DNA from: Bryobacterales bacterium
GTDB lineage: Bacteria; Acidobacteriota; Terriglobia; Bryobacterales; Bryobacteraceae
Assembly: GCA_003167275.1 (NCBI GenBank)
Contig: PMTT01000161.1
Span: 1 to 37,472, forward strand
DNA: 37,472 nucleotides
Reading direction: 5' to 3'
Of the stretch, positions 7,393 through 16,023 are shown in pieces (within the stretch, counting starts at the first letter, position 1; each line of letters opens with the position of its first letter). The notes under the pieces are model-generated. The model had not been told where the DNA came from. It was given only the letters and a program-made list of their open reading frames with translations, and made no database searches. A program made the position numbers and the translations under genes.

Positions 7393-8355
7393 TTATCTCA
7401 GGAAAAACTGGTCGGAGTTCGATCCGTGTATGCGCACGTGGCAGGTGGTGCATCTTTGATACTTGGGATCCAGCAGATTGTGCCGCGACGTCTGCAGATC
7501 CACGCCCAAGCGGCGGGTTCCCTCCGCTCCGCCGTTGTGGCACTCCAGGCAAACCGTGAACACCACTGGCCTCCGCAGCAACTTGGCGTTCATCGAACCG
7601 TGCGGATTGTGGCAGGCCTCGCAGCCCTCCACCTGCACCGAAGGATGCTCGTAGACGAACGGCCCGCGCTTATCCACGTGGCACTTCAGGCAGGGCTCTT
7701 CGTTCCCCAGCGCCTGCTCCACCATTCGGGGACGCTGGCCCATGCTCCACGTGGCCGCGAATGCTCCGTGCGGGTTGTGGCAATCGGAACATTGCATGAA
7801 GCCCTCGTTCACGCGGTGCTTGGAGGGCATGTCGAATTGCGCGCGAATGGTGGCGTGGCAGGTGTAACAGAGCTCGTTCTGCTTTTTGGCCAAAAGATAT
7901 TTGGGCGTCGGCGAATGGTGAATCGAGTGGCAGCTCGTGCAGGCCACGTCATTCAGGGTGTGCTCGGACCGCCGGATGTTGGCCCGCGCCAGATCGCGCG
8001 CATGGCAACCCAGGCAGTCTTCCAGCACCTGTTTCGGCTCCATGAGCGAGAATGCATGCGGGATGCTGGCCTTTCCGCCTCGCGCCGCTACATGCGCCTG
8101 GGCGGGCCCGTGGCAGCCTTCGCAGCCGGTGCGCTCCGCGGTTTCCTTTCCGGAAGCAATGCTCTTATAATGCGGATTCTTGTAGAAGTTGAGCCACACG
8201 TTCGGGTGGCAGGTCTTGCAGACTTCGCTTCCCGTGTAGCCGTTGGTGGCCGCGGGAGGCGAGGTCGCCTGTGGTACGGCGTTCTGGGGTTGCGCGTGCG
8301 CAACGCTGGTCAGCAGAATCAGGAGTGGAAGGGCTTGAACGCCCGCGCGTGCCAT
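7393..8355 (-). CDS. mtrA: DmsE/MtrA-family periplasmic decaheme c-type cytochrome
   Basis: About 320 residues with ten CXXCH sites; counting from the upstream TTG they fall near residues 48, 80, 116, 141, 165, 191, 224, 247, 271 and 304. A cleavable signal peptide (ALPLLILLTSVAHAQ) sends it to the periplasm. Even haem spacing, extra His residues and a length near 320 match the MtrA/DmsE/PioA family, whose members thread through an MtrB barrel. The track starts at TTG 8361; I prefer ATG 8355 because a TATCAT -10 box lies seven bases before it, which would make the mRNA leaderless there. It is the first gene of the mtrA-mtrB-mtrC series and is divergent from the aminotransferase gene, with 40 bp between them. 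Confidence 0.9.
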   Translation of the reverse strand: MARAGVQALPLLILLTSVAHAQPQNAVPQATSPPAATNGYTGSEVCKTCHPNVWLNFYKNPHYKSIASGKETAERTGCEGCHGPAQAHVAARGGKASIPHAFSLMEPKQVLEDCLGCHARDLARANIRRSEHTLNDVACTSCHSIHHSPTPKYLLAKKQNELCYTCHATIRAQFDMPSKHRVNEGFMQCSDCHNPHGAFAATWSMGQRPRMVEQALGNEEPCLKCHVDKRGPFVYEHPSVQVEGCEACHNPHGSMNAKLLRRPVVFTVCLECHNGGAEGTRRLGVDLQTSRHNLLDPKYQRCTTCHVRIHGSNSDQFFLR

Positions 8356-8362
8356 ACTCAAA

Positions 8363-8390
8363 ATGATACTGGAGCGCAGGACGGACTGAA
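8363..8390 (-). promoter_or_regulatory. Candidate promoter of mtrA (possibly leaderless)
   Basis: On the minus strand TTCAGT (8385-8390) and TATCAT (8363-8368) are 16 bp apart, and the -10 is seven bases before ATG 8355. No Shine-Dalgarno is visible before that ATG. Consensus matching only; the -35 is weak. Confidence 0.35.
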
Positions 8391-8395
8391 TCGAA

Positions 8396-9757
8396 ATGGC
8401 GAGAGAATTTACGTTGGTTCCTCAGGCGGTTGCGCGCGTCGACACGCATTTGCGGCGAATTGTCACGGATCTTCCGGTTCCCGAGTCGCTCCCGCTCCTC
8501 GAAAAACTTTACGAATTTGAACCGCGCGCCATGCGAGGCCAACCGCCCGTGGTGTGGGACCGCGCGGAGGGGTTCCAGGTGTATGACGCCTGGGGGAACC
8601 AGTGGATCGACTGGTCATCCGGCGTGCTGATCGCCAACGCCGGGCACGGTCGCCGGGAGATCGCCGAGGCCATCGCCGCTCAGGCCCGGTCCCAGATGCT
8701 GATGAGTTTCTCGTTCGCCAACCAGCCGCGTGCGCGGTTGGTGGAGAAGCTCGTTTCGATCCTGCCCGATCCGCTGAAGAAGGTGTTTCTCTTCAGCGTC
8801 GGATCGGAGGCCGTGGAATGCGCTATCAAGCTCTGCCGCTCCTGGGGAGTGAAAAACGGGGGCCGTTCCAAGCATGTGATCGTCACCTACAACAACGCTT
8901 TTCACGGCCGCACGATGGGCGCCCAGCAGGCCGGCGGCATCCCGGAGCTGAAGTCCTGGATCGTGAATCTGGATCCCGGCTTCGTGCAGGTGCCCTTTCC
9001 GGATGGCTTTCGCACGCCCAACACGTCCTTCGAGACGTTCGAGAACGGCTTGCGGGAGCGGGGCATCGAACCGCAGAATGTGGCGGGCGTGATGCTGGAG
9101 ACCTATCAGGGTGGAAGCGCCGCCTTCGCGCCGGTGCCCTATATGCAGGCGCTGCGCCAGTGGTGCACCGGGCACAAGGCGCTGTTGGTGTGCGATGAGA
9201 TCCAGGCCGGCTTCGGCCGCACCGGCACCCTGTGGGGCTTCGAACAGTACGGGATAGTTCCCGATCTGGCGGTATTCGGCAAGGGTATTTCCGGTTCGCT
9301 GCCGCTTTCGGCGGTGGCCGGCCGGGCCGATGTGCTGGACGCGTATCCGCCTCTGAGCATGACTTCCAGCCATGCCGGCAATCCGGTCTGCTGCGCCGCC
9401 GCCCTGGCATCCATCGACTTGGTGCTCCAGGAGAACCTGGCCGACCGCGCGCGAGTCACCGGCGCTCTTCTGCACCAGAAACTCAGCGCCATGGCGTCGC
9501 GCTTCCCGCAGATCGGCAAGGTGGCGGGCAAAGGCCTGGTGGCGGGCCTCTCCTGCGTCAAGCCCGGCACGACGGAACCTAACTCCGACCTGGCATTTGA
9601 CGTAGTCCAGCGGGCCATGGAGAAGGGCGTGCTCATGTTCGCGCCTGTGGGTTTCGGAATGGCCACGGTCAAGATTTCTCCTCCGCTGGTCATCACGGAA
9701 GAAGCGATTACGGAGAGTGTTGGGGTGCTGGAGGAGGCTTTCGGTGAGTCTGTTTGA
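8396..9757 (+). CDS. Class III PLP-dependent aminotransferase (GABA/ornithine aminotransferase type)
   Basis: A 453-residue fold-type I aminotransferase in subgroup III. Visible motifs include the cofactor loop SVGSEAVECAIKL, the NNAFHGRTMG stretch, LLVCDEIQAGFGRTG with the PLP-binding Asp, and FGKGISGSLPLSA, whose Lys296 should form the Schiff base. SSHAGNPVCCAAAL is also typical. Members move an amino group from an omega-amino acid such as 4-aminobutyrate, ornithine or diaminobutyrate to 2-oxoglutarate or pyruvate in the cytoplasm. The exact substrate cannot be read from the sequence. A glutamate decarboxylase gene lies 1.2 kb further on, which makes GABA a reasonable guess. The start is ATG 8396. 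The next gene begins close behind, so the two are probably co-transcribed. Confidence 0.85.
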   Translation: MAREFTLVPQAVARVDTHLRRIVTDLPVPESLPLLEKLYEFEPRAMRGQPPVVWDRAEGFQVYDAWGNQWIDWSSGVLIANAGHGRREIAEAIAAQARSQMLMSFSFANQPRARLVEKLVSILPDPLKKVFLFSVGSEAVECAIKLCRSWGVKNGGRSKHVIVTYNNAFHGRTMGAQQAGGIPELKSWIVNLDPGFVQVPFPDGFRTPNTSFETFENGLRERGIEPQNVAGVMLETYQGGSAAFAPVPYMQALRQWCTGHKALLVCDEIQAGFGRTGTLWGFEQYGIVPDLAVFGKGISGSLPLSAVAGRADVLDAYPPLSMTSSHAGNPVCCAAALASIDLVLQENLADRARVTGALLHQKLSAMASRFPQIGKVAGKGLVAGLSCVKPGTTEPNSDLAFDVVQRAMEKGVLMFAPVGFGMATVKISPPLVITEEAITESVGVLEEAFGESV

Positions 9758-9766
9758 GGGGCGGCC

Positions 9767-9794
9767 GTGGCGCAGACACGAGTGTCCGCGCCAC
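9767..9794. repeat. Palindromic element at the 5' end of the Gfo/Idh gene
   Basis: GTGGCGCAGACAC and GTGTCCGCGCCAC form a 13-bp inverted repeat with a single mismatch and a two-base loop. It lies between the aminotransferase stop and the likely Shine-Dalgarno of the next gene. If the TTG 9754 start were used, it would be coding. Confidence 0.7.
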
Positions 9795-9804
9795 GAGGCC
9801 CCAG

Positions 9805-10956
9805 GTGCTCATTGTCGGCGGAGGGATGATCGTCTTCGCTCAGATTCTGCCGTCCCTGTTCCATTTGCAGCGGCTGTCGCGCATCGGTGAAATCTCCGTC
9901 TGCGCTACGTCCTACGAAACCGTCCGACGCCTGGCCGACGAGCCTGCGTGGGCCCGCGCCTTCCCGGGCCAATCCTTTCGCTTGTATCCCGCCGATCCCG
10001 CCCCAGATCCCCAGCCCACCCTCTATCGCGAAATCATCGCCAGCCTGCCGCCACGCCAGATTGTGGTGGTCGCCGTCCCCGACCAACTTCACTACGAAGT
10101 GATCCTGGAGGCCCTTCGCCACCAGCAGCACGTCTGCGCCGTGAAGCCCCTGGTGTTGAAGCACAGCCAGGCCGAGGAGATCGCCCGGGAAGCCCGCAGC
10201 CGCGGTCTCCTGGTGGCCGTGGAGTACCACAAGCGCTTCGACGACCGCAGCCTGATGGCCCGCCGCGGCTACCGCGAAGGCCATTTCGGCGAATTCCGCC
10301 TGGGAAGCGCCTGCCTGCTCGAAAAGTGGTACTACCGCGCCTCCAACTTCCAAAACTGGATGACCGCGGAAAACTCCGATGCCTTCACCTACATCGGCTG
10401 TCACTATGTCGACCTGGTCCATTTCATCACCGGACTGCTGCCCGTCTCGGTCAGCGTGTATGGCATCCTGGACCGCTTCCCCAACTACAACCAGGGCTAC
10501 CTGTGGACCGACGCCCGGGTGATCTGGAACAACGGCGCCTGCCTGAACGTCCAGAATGCCCTCGGCTTCCCCGACGACGCCCCCGGCACCAATACCCAGG
10601 GAATGACCCTCTACTGTCAGGGCGACTTCGAAGGCGGCCTGATCTCGCATTCCGATCAATACCGCGGCCTCAAGTACTGCTATACCAACCCGGTAACCTA
10701 CCAGGAACCAAGCCCCGACTATTTCCAATACGTGGACCTGGGCGGCCCGGGCCTGGTGCCCATAGGCTACGGCTATCGCTCGATCGAGGCGATTGTCAAC
10801 GCGGCCATCCGGGTGAATCTGGAAGGCCCAGCCGCGTTAGAGGAGATCGACCGCGCCGGCATCATCGCTACGCCCGCCAACAGCAGTTACAACGAGCGTG
10901 TGATCGAAGCCGCCCGGGAGTCCATCCTCAACGGCGGCCGTGAAGTCAAGTGCTAG
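9805..10956 (+). CDS. Gfo/Idh/MocA-family NAD(P)-dependent oxidoreductase
   Basis: About 383 residues. The N-terminus is a Rossmann nucleotide-binding motif (LIVGGGMIVFAQ). VVVAVPDQLHYE, the KPL of the family's EKP motif (CAVKPLVLKH), EYHKRFD and the helix GCHYVDLVHFITG with its conserved His follow in the usual order. The family oxidises or reduces sugars, inositols and related compounds, or biliverdin; the substrate here is unknown. The track begins at TTG 9754, overlapping the aminotransferase stop, but the first 17 residues would be encoded by a palindromic repeat. GTG 9805 has a CGAGG six bases upstream and starts directly at the Rossmann strand, so I prefer it. It is probably in an operon with the aminotransferase. 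Confidence 0.85.
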   Translation: MLIVGGGMIVFAQILPSLFHLQRLSRIGEISVCATSYETVRRLADEPAWARAFPGQSFRLYPADPAPDPQPTLYREIIASLPPRQIVVVAVPDQLHYEVILEALRHQQHVCAVKPLVLKHSQAEEIAREARSRGLLVAVEYHKRFDDRSLMARRGYREGHFGEFRLGSACLLEKWYYRASNFQNWMTAENSDAFTYIGCHYVDLVHFITGLLPVSVSVYGILDRFPNYNQGYLWTDARVIWNNGACLNVQNALGFPDDAPGTNTQGMTLYCQGDFEGGLISHSDQYRGLKYCYTNPVTYQEPSPDYFQYVDLGGPGLVPIGYGYRSIEAIVNAAIRVNLEGPAALEEIDRAGIIATPANSSYNERVIEAARESILNGGREVKC

Positions 10957-11005
10957 AAAACCGGGGACTGACGGAACGTTTCCCGATTCTGACACCTGAC
11001 TCCTC

Positions 11006-12388
11006 CTAATGATGGAACTGTCCGCTATCCAGCTTCGCATTCAGCCCCGGTTGGGACGCGAACCAGTCCAGATGACGGCGTATATCCTTAACGAGCATAT
11101 CCGCCAGATCGCAGGTGAAGCCGTTACGTACCACAACCCGTTGAATGACGGTCTCCTGACGGTTGGCCGGCAGGCGGTAGGCAGGCACCTGCCATCCTCG
11201 ATCCCGCAACCGGTCCGCCAGATCGTACAACGACCAATGCTGGTTCTCCTTCAGTTTCCACGCGAAGACCGGAAGATCCCGGCCGGTGCTGACTAACTCG
11301 AAGGGTCCCAGTGCGGCAATCTGCTCCGCCAGGTGGACGGCTACATTCTGGCAAGCCTGATGAATCGCCCGATAACCCGACTTACCGAGGCGAATCAGGT
11401 TGTAATACTGGGCGATTACCTGGCTGGCAGGCCGGGAGAAGTTGATCGCCAGTGTGGGCATGGTGCCGCCCAGGTAGTCGACATGGAAGATCAGTTCGGG
11501 GTGTAAGTCGGAAGCCTCGCGCCAGATGATCCACCCCACACCCGGGAATACCAATCCGTACTTGTGGCCCGACGCATTAATCGATTTGACTCGGGGCAGC
11601 CGGAAATCCCACCGAGTATTGGGATGCAGAAACGGAGCGACGAAGCCTCCACTGGCGCCATCCACATGAATCGGGATGTCGAGTCCGGTCTTTTCCTGCA
11701 AACGGTCGAGGGCGGCGCTCAGCGCCTCCACGTCTTCATAGTCGCCGGTATAGGTACTGCCCATCACAGCGATCACGCCGATGGTATTCTCGTCGCACAG
11801 GGCCGCGGCGCGCTCCGGATCCATGACAAATCCGTTGCCTTCCAGCGTCACGCACCGCTCCTCGACGTCCCAATAGCGGACGAACTTATGCCAGCAGACC
11901 TGCGTGTTCGTGCCCATGATAAGGTTGGGCCGGTCCGTTGGCTTGCCCGCCTTGCGCATCTTTTCCCGCCAACGCCACTTCAGCGCCAGACCTCCCAGCA
12001 TACAAGCCTCGCTCGAACCGATGGTGGACGACCCCAGCGTGCCCTCGGGATCGGGTGAATTCCAAAGCTGGGCGAGCATGTGGACGCACCGCATCTCCAG
12101 TTCCGCCGTCTGCGGGTATTCGTCCTTGTCGATCATGTTCTTGTCGAACGTCTCGGACATCAGCTTGTGCGCTTCCGGCTCCATCCAGGTACCGCAAAAG
12201 GTGGCCAGGTTGAAGCGCGAGCTGCCATCCAGGATCAGTTCGTCGTGGATGAGGTGATAGGCGGTACCGGGCGGCATGCCCTCGTCTGGGATGGCGTGCC
12301 TGGGCGCCGGCCCTAGCAGCCACTGCCGGGCGTACATCGGTCTCATGACTTGTAATGCTTCATGTTTCGGATGGGTTGGATCGTGCAT
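11006..12388 (-). CDS. gadB: Glutamate decarboxylase (PLP-dependent)
   Basis: A 460-residue protein that is GadA/B-like throughout. HVDGASGGFVAPF (His241, Asp243) and SINASGHKYGLVFPG place the PLP lysine at residue 276, the same number as in E. coli GadB. It converts glutamate to 4-aminobutyrate and CO2, consuming a proton, which supports acid resistance and the GABA shunt. The C-terminus ends in FHH, recalling the His-containing tail that closes the E. coli active site at neutral pH; functional equivalence is inference. The start is ATG 12388 with a weak ribosome site. No GadC-type glutamate/GABA antiporter is visible nearby. It lies 257 bp downstream of usp on the same strand, with palindromic repeats between them, so read-through is possible but not shown. 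Confidence 0.92.
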   Translation of the reverse strand: MHDPTHPKHEALQVMRPMYARQWLLGPAPRHAIPDEGMPPGTAYHLIHDELILDGSSRFNLATFCGTWMEPEAHKLMSETFDKNMIDKDEYPQTAELEMRCVHMLAQLWNSPDPEGTLGSSTIGSSEACMLGGLALKWRWREKMRKAGKPTDRPNLIMGTNTQVCWHKFVRYWDVEERCVTLEGNGFVMDPERAAALCDENTIGVIAVMGSTYTGDYEDVEALSAALDRLQEKTGLDIPIHVDGASGGFVAPFLHPNTRWDFRLPRVKSINASGHKYGLVFPGVGWIIWREASDLHPELIFHVDYLGGTMPTLAINFSRPASQVIAQYYNLIRLGKSGYRAIHQACQNVAVHLAEQIAALGPFELVSTGRDLPVFAWKLKENQHWSLYDLADRLRDRGWQVPAYRLPANRQETVIQRVVVRNGFTCDLADMLVKDIRRHLDWFASQPGLNAKLDSGQFHH

Positions 12389-12438
12389 AACTGGACCGAA
12401 TGTACCATGTTATGACCGACTGCCCCACCAAGCCACCA

Positions 12439-12524
12439 AACCGAGCCGCGACCGTGAGGGAGCGTTGCCCCAAGGCGGAAGCATCAGCCACGCCAAAACA
12501 CTCCCTTACGGTCGTGGCTCGGTT
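12439..12524. repeat. 86-bp element with imperfect 24-bp terminal inverted repeats
   Basis: AACCGAGCCGCGACCG (from 12439) is matched in reverse complement by CGGTCGTGGCTCGGTT (ending 12524), with 22 of 24 positions agreeing over the full arm. A similar arm is seen at 37438-37459 at the right end of the window, so this is a dispersed family. It lies between usp and gadB. Confidence 0.8.
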
Positions 12525-12551
12525 GCGGCTGTTGCTGATTCAGCATGAGTT

Positions 12552-12585
12552 ACCGAGCCGCGACCGGGGTACCCCTGTTAGGGGT
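12552..12585. repeat. Partial copy of the ACCGAGCCGCGACCG repeat with an adjoining hairpin
   Basis: ACCGAGCCGCGACC recurs here in the same orientation as the left arm at 12439, followed by the hairpin ACCCCT-GTT-AGGGGT (12571-12585). It sits about 60 bp after the usp stop on the usp strand. No T-run follows, so a terminator role is doubtful. Confidence 0.6.
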
Positions 12586-12645
12586 CCGGGGCGGTGTTGA
12601 CTGGTGAGGAATCTCCAAAATAGTTAAGCACCCACATGCGGCCTG

Positions 12646-13068
12646 CTACTTGACGACGAGCACGTTGCAGCGTACGGTGCTGGTCAGGTTGTGGGCCGTG
12701 CCACCCCAAAGATGCTCGTAGATCCGGGAATGTCCCGTGAAGCCGATCACCAGCAGATCGATCGCATTCTCCTGGACGAAATCGCCGATCATCTTGACGG
12801 CATGCCCCGGCACAATCACGGTCTCGATGTCCACGGAATGCATCGCCGCACGCGCCCGGCAATGTTCGGCAAGCTGCCCGAAGTAGCTGTCGGCCTGGTC
12901 CTTCGCCTCGCGAAGCTCGTCGATCACCTCCGCATGACGCGGGATCTCTTCTTCCACGCAGATCATGCGCAGGCGCCCGCCCAGCCTGGCCGCCAGTTGG
13001 ACCGCCACGTCGAAGGCCATCCGCGCGCTGTCGGAGCCGTCATGTGCAATTAGAATCTGATCGAACAT
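12646..13068 (-). CDS. Universal stress protein, UspA family
   Basis: A 140-residue single USP domain starting at ATG 13068 (MFDQILIAHDGSDSARMAFD); the track's 13089 start is inside the antiporter gene. It begins with the usual strand and Asp of the USP fold and ends with LLVIGFTGHSRIYEHLWGGTA and CNVLVVK. This resembles the G-x2-G-x9-G-(S/T) nucleotide-binding loop, with one extra Gly before the Thr. USPs bind ATP or act as small stress regulators in the cytoplasm. The ATG is one base after the antiporter stop with AAGGA upstream, so the two genes form one translationally linked operon. They share the fluoride-type riboswitch upstream of the antiporter. Confidence 0.9.
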   Translation of the reverse strand: MFDQILIAHDGSDSARMAFDVAVQLAARLGGRLRMICVEEEIPRHAEVIDELREAKDQADSYFGQLAEHCRARAAMHSVDIETVIVPGHAVKMIGDFVQENAIDLLVIGFTGHSRIYEHLWGGTAHNLTSTVRCNVLVVK

Positions 13069-13069
13069 A

Positions 13070-14284
13070 TCAATCCTTGGCCCCCGCACCGGCGCCTTCC
13101 AGCAAGGCAGGAGTAGACCGGATCACCGTCTCAGTCTTGGGCAGGAGGTGCCTGGGCATGAACCAGGCGTTGGCGATGGCTGTAGGCACCACCGCGCTGG
13201 CAATCACGGTCGCGACCAGGTAAGAATACTGCGCTTCACTGATGATCTGGTGATTGAGACCGAACAGAGCCGAGATGGTTCCAAACGTTAGTCCAGTCGA
13301 CATCATGAGCGAGTAATACAGTCCCTGGTGCCCGGTGTGATTGAAGGCCCGCACGGTGGGAACTAACGGGACCATTTTGCCCACCATCTTGGCGGCGAGG
13401 AGCGCGAGAAAGGCGAGTGGCATGGCGATCAGCGCCGGCACGGAGACCAGCGATCCCGCACGGATGAAATAGAAAGGCGTGAGCAGTCCAAAGGTCAAGG
13501 TGCGCAGACGCCTGACCAGGATGTGATCCTTTCCGACGGTTCCCGCCAACACCATGCCGATGATGTAGGCAGGTAGTACGGCCTCGCTGCCGGCCCACGC
13601 GGCCAGTCCGCCCATCCCGAACAACAGGAAGAGAATGTACTTGGTTTCGAGCTCCGAGACGCGCCCACCGTATCTTTCAAAGAACCACGGAGTGACGAAC
13701 GGCAGCGCCGCAAAAACGACGACGCTCGAGCCCACAAAGATTAGCGTCCGCATCGTAAATGGCGCGAAGATGAGCCCCAGCGCGATCACGGTCCCGAGAT
13801 CGTTCACGAAGCAGGCGGCGAGGATGCCTTTGCCAAAGTCCGTGCGATTGAGACCGAATTCCAGCATGACGGCGTAGACCACCGCGACTGAGGTAGTAGA
13901 CAGGGCAACTCCGGCCAGCCAACTTGAAGGGATGGACCACTTCAGCACATAGTGTGCGACCGCCGCAGCCCCCAGGAACGGTCCGAAGAAGCCGACCAGG
14001 CCAACACCCATGGCCTCCTTCCATTTCGTCCGGAATATCGCCGGATCGAGCTCCGCACCGGCCAGAAACGTGAGCACGATGGCGCCGGTGCCGGCCAGGA
14101 AGCTGACCCATGCGGACTTTGCGCCCAGCACCTCGGTTCCGATCAGTGCGCCGATGATGAGCTGTGCGACCGTACCGACGACGATTTCCGATAGTGCCGT
14201 CGATATCCTGAACCAGATTGACAGCATGGTGGCTACCAAGGCAAGCACCAGCCACAGCGCTGCGGAAAACCAGACCTGTTCCAT
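13070..14284 (-). CDS. Cation:proton antiporter, CPA2/KefB-like membrane domain
   Basis: A 404-residue protein with about twelve hydrophobic segments over its whole length and no C-terminal RCK/TrkA domain. GTGAIVLTFLAGAELD and STTSVAVVYAVMLEFG resemble the CPA2 core, and AACFVNDLGTVIAL carries the acidic transport-site motif in the ND form. It should exchange a monovalent cation for protons across the inner membrane; the ion is not determined. The start is ATG 14284 with CGGAGA six bases upstream. The gene lies directly behind a fluoride-type riboswitch and is followed by usp after one base. Antiporters and USPs are among the gene types I recall being linked to fluoride riboswitches, which supports a role in fluoride or acid stress. 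Confidence 0.85.
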   Translation of the reverse strand: MEQVWFSAALWLVLALVATMLSIWFRISTALSEIVVGTVAQLIIGALIGTEVLGAKSAWVSFLAGTGAIVLTFLAGAELDPAIFRTKWKEAMGVGLVGFFGPFLGAAAVAHYVLKWSIPSSWLAGVALSTTSVAVVYAVMLEFGLNRTDFGKGILAACFVNDLGTVIALGLIFAPFTMRTLIFVGSSVVVFAALPFVTPWFFERYGGRVSELETKYILFLLFGMGGLAAWAGSEAVLPAYIIGMVLAGTVGKDHILVRRLRTLTFGLLTPFYFIRAGSLVSVPALIAMPLAFLALLAAKMVGKMVPLVPTVRAFNHTGHQGLYYSLMMSTGLTFGTISALFGLNHQIISEAQYSYLVATVIASAVVPTAIANAWFMPRHLLPKTETVIRSTPALLEGAGAGAKD

Positions 14285-14332
14285 CTCAGTCTCCGATGCT
14301 TAAACTATGCTGTCGAGGGATTCGGCGTGGAA

Positions 14333-14408
14333 GCCCCTACAGCAGACCTGCTATAGGAGTCATTGGCCGCTGGGAAGCGGCGGTTTGGCGAACTCCACCG
14401 CCTGATCA
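14333..14408 (-). ncRNA. Fluoride (crcB-type) riboswitch upstream of the antiporter-usp operon
   Basis: Read on the minus strand, GGCGGTGGAGTTCGCC, AAACCGCCGC..GCGGCC and AATGACTCCTA appear in order, matching the crcB/fluoride aptamer layout (GGCGAUGG-type hairpin, second stem, then UGACUCCUA able to pair back with AGG). One base differs from the usual GAUGG (GGUGG here). ACTCCTATAGCA then pairs with TGCTGTAGGGG in a long hairpin with G-T wobbles (14333-14360). Only a short T-run follows, so termination would be weak. The antiporter ATG is about 50 bp further on. Confidence 0.75.
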
Positions 14409-14409
14409 G

Positions 14410-14438
14410 AGAATACAGCAAAGAGCGGAACGCTGCAA
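14410..14438 (-). promoter_or_regulatory. Promoter of the antiporter-usp operon
   Basis: On the minus strand TTGCAG (14433-14438) and TATTCT (14410-14415) are exactly 17 bp apart. The predicted start point falls at the first bases of the riboswitch, which supports both calls. Confidence 0.65.
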
Positions 14439-14531
14439 TAATATTCCAAGCAACCCCGGTTGCGGACGGAGCGGAGCCATCTGGCGTTCGTGCTGAGAAA
14501 CGGGAGCGCTCCTGACGCGCGACCAGCCGCG

Positions 14532-14560
14532 TTGCCCCAACCGGCGCCATGAGTTATAGT
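14532..14560 (+). promoter_or_regulatory. Promoter of eno
   Basis: TTGCCC (14532-14537) and TATAGT (14555-14560) are 17 bp apart. Transcription would begin near 14567, just before the plus-strand riboswitch. Confidence 0.65.
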
Positions 14561-14572
14561 CGAGCTTCGAAT

Positions 14573-14635
14573 GCGAATAGGTGATGGAGCATCACCTCTA
14601 ACCGTTCCGGGCCGCCGGTTCTGATAGCTCCTACC
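14573..14635 (+). ncRNA. Fluoride (crcB-type) riboswitch upstream of eno
   Basis: The sequence contains ATAGGTGATGGAGCATCACC, then TCTAACCG..CGGTT, then CTGATAGCTCCTACC. This is the conserved order of the fluoride aptamer: GGNGAUGG hairpin, AACCG stem, and GAUxGCUCCUACC whose CCUA can pair with the upstream UAGG. Enolase is inhibited by fluoride and eno is a known target of this riboswitch class. The last aptamer strand is also the 5' arm of a terminator, giving a simple on-switch: ligand binding would keep that strand in the aptamer and let transcription reach eno. Confidence 0.88.
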
Positions 14636-14652
14636 GTCTGGTAGGAGCTTTT
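14626..14652 (+). terminator. Riboswitch-controlled intrinsic terminator before eno
   Basis: AGCTCCTACC-GTCT-GGTAGGAGCT is a perfect 10-bp stem followed by TTTC. It shares its 5' arm with the end of the aptamer and lies 56 bp before the eno ATG. Confidence 0.85.
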
Positions 14653-14704
14653 CACTTTTGGGCAAAGTCCGCTTGTCATTCGCATCGCAAGACACAAGGA
14701 GTGA

Positions 14705-15988
<1,284 letters not shown>

Positions 15989-16023
15989 TCGCAGGTTTCC
16001 CACAACAACTGAGCAAAGCCGGC

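Noticed and set aside
9754-9804. TTG 9754 start for the Gfo/Idh gene with TTGA overlap
   Set aside because: The added residues are encoded by a palindromic repeat and precede the Rossmann strand, while GTG 9805 has a well-spaced ribosome site. It is kept as a possibility only.
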